DNA from: Diphasiastrum complanatum
Taxonomy: Eukaryota > Streptophyta > Lycopodiopsida > Lycopodiales > Lycopodiaceae
Direction of reading: 5' to 3'
NCBI GenBank assembly: GCA_029204225.1
Contig: CM055107.1
Location: 12,067,460-12,131,459, forward strand
DNA: 64,000 nt
Notes under the pieces: generated by a model
What the model was told of the DNA's origin: nothing
The model's database searches: none
Seen by the model: the letters and a program-made list of their open reading frames with translations, nothing else
Position numbers and translations under genes: made by a program
Shown here: piece by piece, positions 58,438 to 64,000 of the stretch
Layout of the letters: each line of letters opens with the position of its first letter
Position numbering within the stretch: position 1 is the stretch's first letter

Positions 58438-61400
58438 GACTGCTTCTATCCTTAAAAGCTCTCGAAACAGGAAAGAATAATAAGAACAGTTCTTTTAACT
58501 TTAAATATCAGTCTAGAAATCATTATCCTTGGTCTACCTTTCACATCAAATAAGATTCAGAGATAATCCAAGTGATAATCTCTGCACTGGAGTACAACTC
58601 AGGTTTGAAAAGTACACTAAGTGATAAATTTTCCATCTGGGTTACATTCACCACAAGTTAGTAACATCACCTTCATGTAAAACACTTACATGAAACACTG
58701 GTTGAAATAACCTAACTTAAGAGATTAAAGTTAAAGAAATAATAAAATAGTTATAATTACAGTCTAAAGTTATCCACAACTCTGACAGATAATTCATAAG
58801 CTTTCAAGTACAAATATCCTTAGAATCCAAATTCTAAGATATGAAAATTCATTCAATTAGAATCTCTAGGAGAATTATTAAGATATAGAATGATTAAAAC
58901 TCAACTCTGAGTATCCCAGACAATCTTTTGAGTTAAATGCTCCTATTTCTAGCACCAAATGCAAGAAAATAACATTCATTCATCTTAATAGACTTGTCTG
59001 TCTCCTATGATGACTGGAGATCCAATCAAATGAAGAACTGTACTCAACCATCTGCAGACCATAAATTGTAGCAAAATAACATCCACTAGATAAATTAAAT
59101 TTTCCACAAATGAAATACTTATCTTGTGAGAATGTCTGTGAAATCCATAGGTTCTCAAATAAAATACTGGAGCAGAGAGATTCAAAACACTGATCTGAAT
59201 TCTTACCAAATAATAAATCAAGAATTAATCATCACACTTAAGAATTATCACAATTCCGAATAATCCTCTGACAATAATTAAGTATTCTATTTATGATCCA
59301 TTAATCATAAATATTTAGATTGATGATTCGTCAATCATAATTTTTTGGAATCCAAAATTATACTTAATCATTCACAGGATACTGAAGTATATGTCCAACA
59401 TAACTTAGGAAAGTAAGAGTCATTCCAAAATCTTTCCATTAAGAAAATACTGGATTTAGGAATACCTTCAAAACATGATTCTTTAACTGAAGTGCAAGAT
59501 TCAAGTTCTATAAACAACTGGTAATTAAAGACTGAACGCATACCAAAATGACTATCATCTTTAATTACAAAACTTTAGATTACAATCCAGAATCACATCT
59601 AGATATCCAAAGTCCTGCTGAATATCAATTCAGATATTATTCTTGGATTCATTATGATTTGTTATCCAATTGAGCGCTCTGGGATACAATCACTAATGAG
59701 CTGAGTCTATTCTTTAACTAAGGAATACTCTATCCCAAGAATACTGAATATTCAATACACATAATTTCAATTGATGAACCCAAATGATTCACTAATCATG
59801 CGTCTTACAAGCAATATAAATCAAAACCATCTGGTGAATCCACATCACACTGATCGTTTTACCAATTAACTTCATCATGGAGTAATCAACTACTCAAGCT
59901 AATTGCCAATGATTCAAAAATCTCAAATATCTAGGTGAAGAATTCAATTATACTAGTATGACACCACATTTAGATCCTTACCCAAATCATTTATAAGTCA
60001 ATCCATAAATCTTCCAAAACAAAGATTTGTTAACTCTGCAAGTATCTATCAAAACAATACTTAATCATATGCTTATGTTTACCAACTAGGTTAAGTGTAC
60101 CAAATAACCCTAGTAACCAGGAATACACTGTAGATTCATACAAGATTAATCGTGCACATATGTGAATAATCTCGCTATGACCTAGTACATAAACCCAATC
60201 TTATCTGGCAGATTCCTCCAGAACCCACATATGTTACTCACATATCTCACTGAGATCTAGTAACTCAGCTACAAAATATTTTCTATTTCTCATGAGTAAG
60301 TAAATAACATGTCTGAAAAATCTTTGAGACGAATAACATTCACTCTCAACAGTTTTCCAATCCCACTTACCTCTAATTACATAATTTCTCCCACTAATCA
60401 CCCCCTCTCTGATCCTAGTACTTAGACTAAGATTAGATTGACCCAATATAGAACTTTCAAACGTACTTTCTGATCAAACTTACTTCTATTCCAATCAAAA
60501 TGGAATTAGTAACCTTTGACCTTTTACTGTACTACTTATAAATAATGATTCAAATTTCAAACTTGTTCCAGATTGTCCACACAATCCCTAGAGAATTTCT
60601 CTTATTTGAAAAGTTCCAACTAGGCATCTTACTCTGAATCTATCTAAAATTACTTCCAGAAAAATCTAAAAAATATCGTGCACACCATTGATCATCAGAT
60701 CTTTACAATCCTAAAATTTCCTTTCCAAAATTACTGATGTCCCATACCATCATCTTTTCCTTCCAGAAAACCCTTAACCACCTTATCTGATATTCTAGAG
60801 ATCCATTGATCATCTAATTGTCCTGTAACCCATATAGGATGTTATCTCTTGTTCCCAAACACTGGAGAATCCATTTATTTGGATGACTGGCATGCCTATC
60901 AGATGGATACCACAAATCCACATCTGATAATGTGACTTAAACAAAAGAATTAACATGGTTCCACATTACATTCTGATCTTTTCTGGTTAATGAATAAGCT
61001 TCAAATCCCCTACTAGTGCATCAAATCTAGGGACAAGCTTCTGTCAACTAACAGATCCAATGTAATCCACGTATCAGATTCCACTTCTAACATCACAATT
61101 AACATCCAAAAACTGCGGATAACTCAATGGTTACAAAGATATCAGTTACGAATTCAACTAAATGAATTCAACCAGGAAATTAATAACCAGTATTAAGCAA
61201 TTATTTACTAAGACTACCGAAATCCTAATTGCGAAATACATTTCCTGATTACACTTACTACCTCTGATGTCCACTCTTCTTTCCTCCTTAGAATTTTCAG
61301 TTCCTTGAAAATCTATTTCAGCTAAGGTACCAAGAAGATGTAACGACATTAGTAAATGTTTAAAAATTAATTACTGTAGGAATAAGTCCAATTTCATTTA

Positions 61401-62805
61401 TGTCCTAATCCTGGGCTGAATATATGATACATCAAAAATCATTTACTAGTATGTGAAACCGTACAAGTCTGATCTTTTGAATATATGTCAGAATCACTCT
61501 GAGAATCAGCATGCAACCAATCCATACGAGCCCAATACCACAAATTAGGGAAATGACTGGCATGCAATCAGAACAATTTCAAATTCTGTCAATCTTACTC
61601 ACAAAACTGCAAAATTTCAAATGATCATAGCTTTGGCTACAAAATTGGGTGCTGTAAAGCTCAGTACAGAGCAAGACCAAGTGAACAAGATGCTTACCAC
61701 ATTAGTCTACCACCTAGGCTTCACACGTGCGAGATCAGAGTGTCATAAAATGTGTAGTAGGCGTATTTCCACAAGACATAATCATGCAAAAACGTGCAAA
61801 CACCCATCTTAGCCCAAAATTGATGCTACCAACAGTCTTAAACGATCAATTAGACTTCCATGAAGCATTCATACTGATCCTAAGATGCAGTATAGGCTGA
61901 GAACGAAGATTTCTTGATTTGTAGAAGTCAAAATAGCTTCAAACTTGATGGAGATGGTGCATAAGCCACCGACCATTTTATAGGTCTGATAGCTTTTTTA
62001 GAAGGTAAAAAGAAATGCTAATCATACTGTAAACAATTCCAGAATGATCTCCTTATGGATTTGGAGAGATCAATCCTCCAAAAATCACCAAAAATGGTCA
62101 TTTTTTGAACTTTTTTGACTTCCTACAAGTTCAATTGCTGGAATTCTTGGTTGTAACTTTAGGGAAAGCTTCAAAAGACTTTGGTACACCTCTTTACAAG
62201 CTCTACATGGTGTTTTACAGCCACCTATTATCCAACTTTATGAAAAAAACAAGCAAAATTGATGATTTTTGGCTATTTTTTGGTTTTTTTCATCACAAGA
62301 AAGTGGAAATTCATGACATACAGCTCTTTCTCTGACATATGCAAACCAGTTTACAAAACTATAATCATCTAATTGGTCTGATCTTGCAGGATTTTGGTTC
62401 CTACTATCTATTTTGTGCCAAAAAGCATGAAAAACCAAGCAATTTTGACCAAAACATAGCCTAGAATCATAAATCATTGGAAAAGACCGACATGCATCAT
62501 TAATTTCATCATTAATGAATCCAAAATGAGAGTACACTTGCTGAAAAATTCAGATCTACCAAAGATTTGATCTACACAAGAAAAAGCTCCAAAAAAGCAT
62601 CAACAAATTGGCCTTCAAGGACAATTCTCCATAAAACCACAAAGAACCCCAAGAGTAATGGATCTTAGCAGCATGCACATTGATACCAGGATAGCACACC
62701 CACTTGCACCCTTGCTATCCACCTTGGAAGAGAATTTCAATGATCCAATCTGAAATTTCGACAAAAGGTAGCCCTTCTCCATGTTCTCCAATCTTTGTAA
62801 GCCTT

Positions 62806-62817
62806 GCTCTGATACCA
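62806..62817 (-). other. Primer-binding site, tRNA-iMet
   Basis: TGGTATCAGAGC, one base inside the 5' LTR, is a perfect 12-base complement to the plant initiator tRNA-Met 3' end. It is the same primer type as the copia elements in the window. Confidence 0.92.
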
Positions 62818-62818
62818 A

Positions 62819-63340
62819 TATAAGGGAAGCTCCCTAAGATCCTGCTTACAAGATAAAACACAATGGAAAACACACTATGGAGCAACCACCCAACCAAGTA
62901 GAAGCAACCAATCAACTCTAGAAGCTTCACCCCCAAGCCAAGGAATAAGAAGCATGAAGGTAGAGTGAAACCCTGGCAATAAATCAATGACCACAATGAG
63001 AATTAGGGCGTGTTTGGCCTCAATATATAGAGCCAAAAGCAACCTGGGCACATAGCCATGCATAGCCCTAAGTTCCCTATACATAGATTCACTCAGAATA
63101 GAGTCCTAAGCATGGATCAAACTATTCTTTAGAATTGCTATTGATAACTCTACACATGTATACACTATCTCATACCTTGTCTAAACTCCATTTAGTGCGT
63201 TTTGGGCCTCACAAGGATATTAGTTACTTTCGAGTCACATCCAGTATGACGTGGCATAACTAACAACTTGATTTACTGGAGTACCGTGTATCCAAGACTA
63301 GGAGTATACTGAATCCTACTTACTAGCCATGGACATAACA
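62819..63340 (-). repeat. 5' LTR (element sense) of the non-coding LTR element
   Basis: In element sense the LTR starts TGTTATGTCC and ends CCCTTATA. A TATA-like CTATATATTG lies at 63030-63021. It is bounded by TCATG on the outside and the primer site on the inside. Confidence 0.92.
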
Positions 63341-63345
63341 TCATG

Positions 63346-64000
63346 CATTCTCAAACTTCATAAAAAATAAGTACGATGTGGTATTATACCACAAACGCCT
63401 TGCCATATCATATATTTTATATTTTTTTGATACATTAGCTTTTGTAATTATTTTGTAGTTTGCTTTTAGGTTGTTTTAAGTTTTAAACATTTGAATGTTG
63501 GATTAGAATTTATATCCATTTGTTATGATTTTAAAAGTCAATTTATTGTAAGTATTTTGTACGAAGTTGTTCTTTAGAGGAAATTGTTGATCTCCATGAA
63601 TTTTGAAGATCCATAATTTAATATTTTGAAGAGTAGCACAACACACAACAAATAGCTAATTGTTTGCAATAAGCCGGAGTGACATCTTTTGGTGCAATAC
63701 AAGATTAGGGTGGGTATTTAGCACACTAGATAGAAACCATAGCCGCGTCTAGCTTTCATTTATCTATTATCAAAAAAACATTTGGAAAAGCTCTCCCTAT
63801 AGCTATTTGTATTAAAGTTTTGTTAAATTAAATTTAATATTTTAAGAAATTGATAAGATTTATATTATGGTTTATGTTTTGGTTATGAACTTATGGAAAT
63901 TGGTATAATAAATTCCCCCCATATTATAATAAAATGGGAATTTTAGATTTGTAATACAGAACAAAAAATCATAGGTAGATTATCATTTATGTCATTGTAT
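63346..64000. other. Gene-free AT-rich flank
   Basis: No coding sequence, repeat or motif recognised to the end of the window. Confidence 0.5.

Larger units (their letters stand above)
57905..63340 (-). mobile_element. Complete non-coding LTR retrotransposon (LARD-type), 5.4 kb
   Basis: All cis features of an LTR element on the minus strand are present. There are two LTRs (62819-63340 upstream and 57905-58423 downstream). A tRNA-iMet primer site TGGTATCAGAGC lies at 62817-62806 and a polypurine tract (AAGGAGGGAAGAA) directly before the downstream LTR at 58424-58437. A 5-bp target duplication TCATG flanks at 57900-57904 and 63341-63345. The 4.38-kb interior has no frame above about 100 codons and no gag, protease, integrase or RT motif in any frame. 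This fits a large retrotransposon derivative (LARD) that borrows proteins from an autonomous partner. LTRs differ at roughly 40 of 520 positions by eye, so the insertion is not recent. A related relic lies at 26.1-27.4 kb. Confidence 0.92.

Noticed and set aside
58424-62818. Possible genes within the large LTR element
   Set aside because: Frames are at most about 100 codons, AT-driven, overlapping on both strands and without any retrotransposon or host motif.

Overview
The window looks like nuclear DNA from a land plant with a large, retrotransposon-rich genome. Evidence: spliced genes with GT-AG introns, one intron of 7.6 kb and one of 7.7 kb, a plastid-type lipoyl synthase, a plant-only DUF1005 protein, and relics of Ty1/copia, Ty3/gypsy, LINE, CACTA and hAT elements. 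Intron swelling of this kind fits a gymnosperm (or a fern, or a large-genome early angiosperm). The sequence alone does not settle which.

Only two host genes are well supported. (1) A two-exon DUF1005 gene on the + strand (20015-21615, 445 aa). (2) A seven-exon plastidial lipoyl synthase gene on the - strand, whose 1,176-bp coding sequence (391 aa) is spread over 23.4 kb (56173 down to 32783). I placed every exon by splice sites and phase. Its introns hold a hAT transposon, two LINE pieces, at least three copia pieces, small GC-rich foldback elements and perfect tandem duplications.

Layout. 1-1.7 kb: broken Ty3/gypsy pol. 2.7-8.1 kb: unidentified decayed coding segments, one carrying a motif I associate with animal retroelement proteins. 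8.3-8.9 kb: CACTA transposase remnants in opposite orientations. 9-19 kb: AT-rich, gene-free, with a 122-bp (GA)n tract, two-copy tandem duplications, a copia RT scrap and one copy of a dispersed repeat. 19-22 kb: DUF1005 gene. 22-27.4 kb: gene-free, ending in a relic of a non-coding LTR element. 27.6-31.7 kb: copia element lacking RT, with an inverted LTR end beyond its 3' LTR. 32-56.2 kb: lipoyl synthase gene. 56.2-57.0 kb: its upstream region and a foldback repeat. 57.3-57.6 kb: second copy of the dispersed repeat. 57.9-63.3 kb: a structurally complete 5.4-kb LTR element with target duplication, tRNA-iMet primer site and polypurine tract but no coding capacity (LARD-type).

The two host genes have no evident functional link. 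The most notable items are the transposon-packed lipoyl synthase gene, the complete non-coding LTR element with an older relative 31 kb away, a group of elements built on the same plan of clustered palindromic GC-rich words around an AT-rich core, and the unidentified coding remnant at 7.1-8.1 kb. All identifications come from reading motifs by eye; no database search was run.
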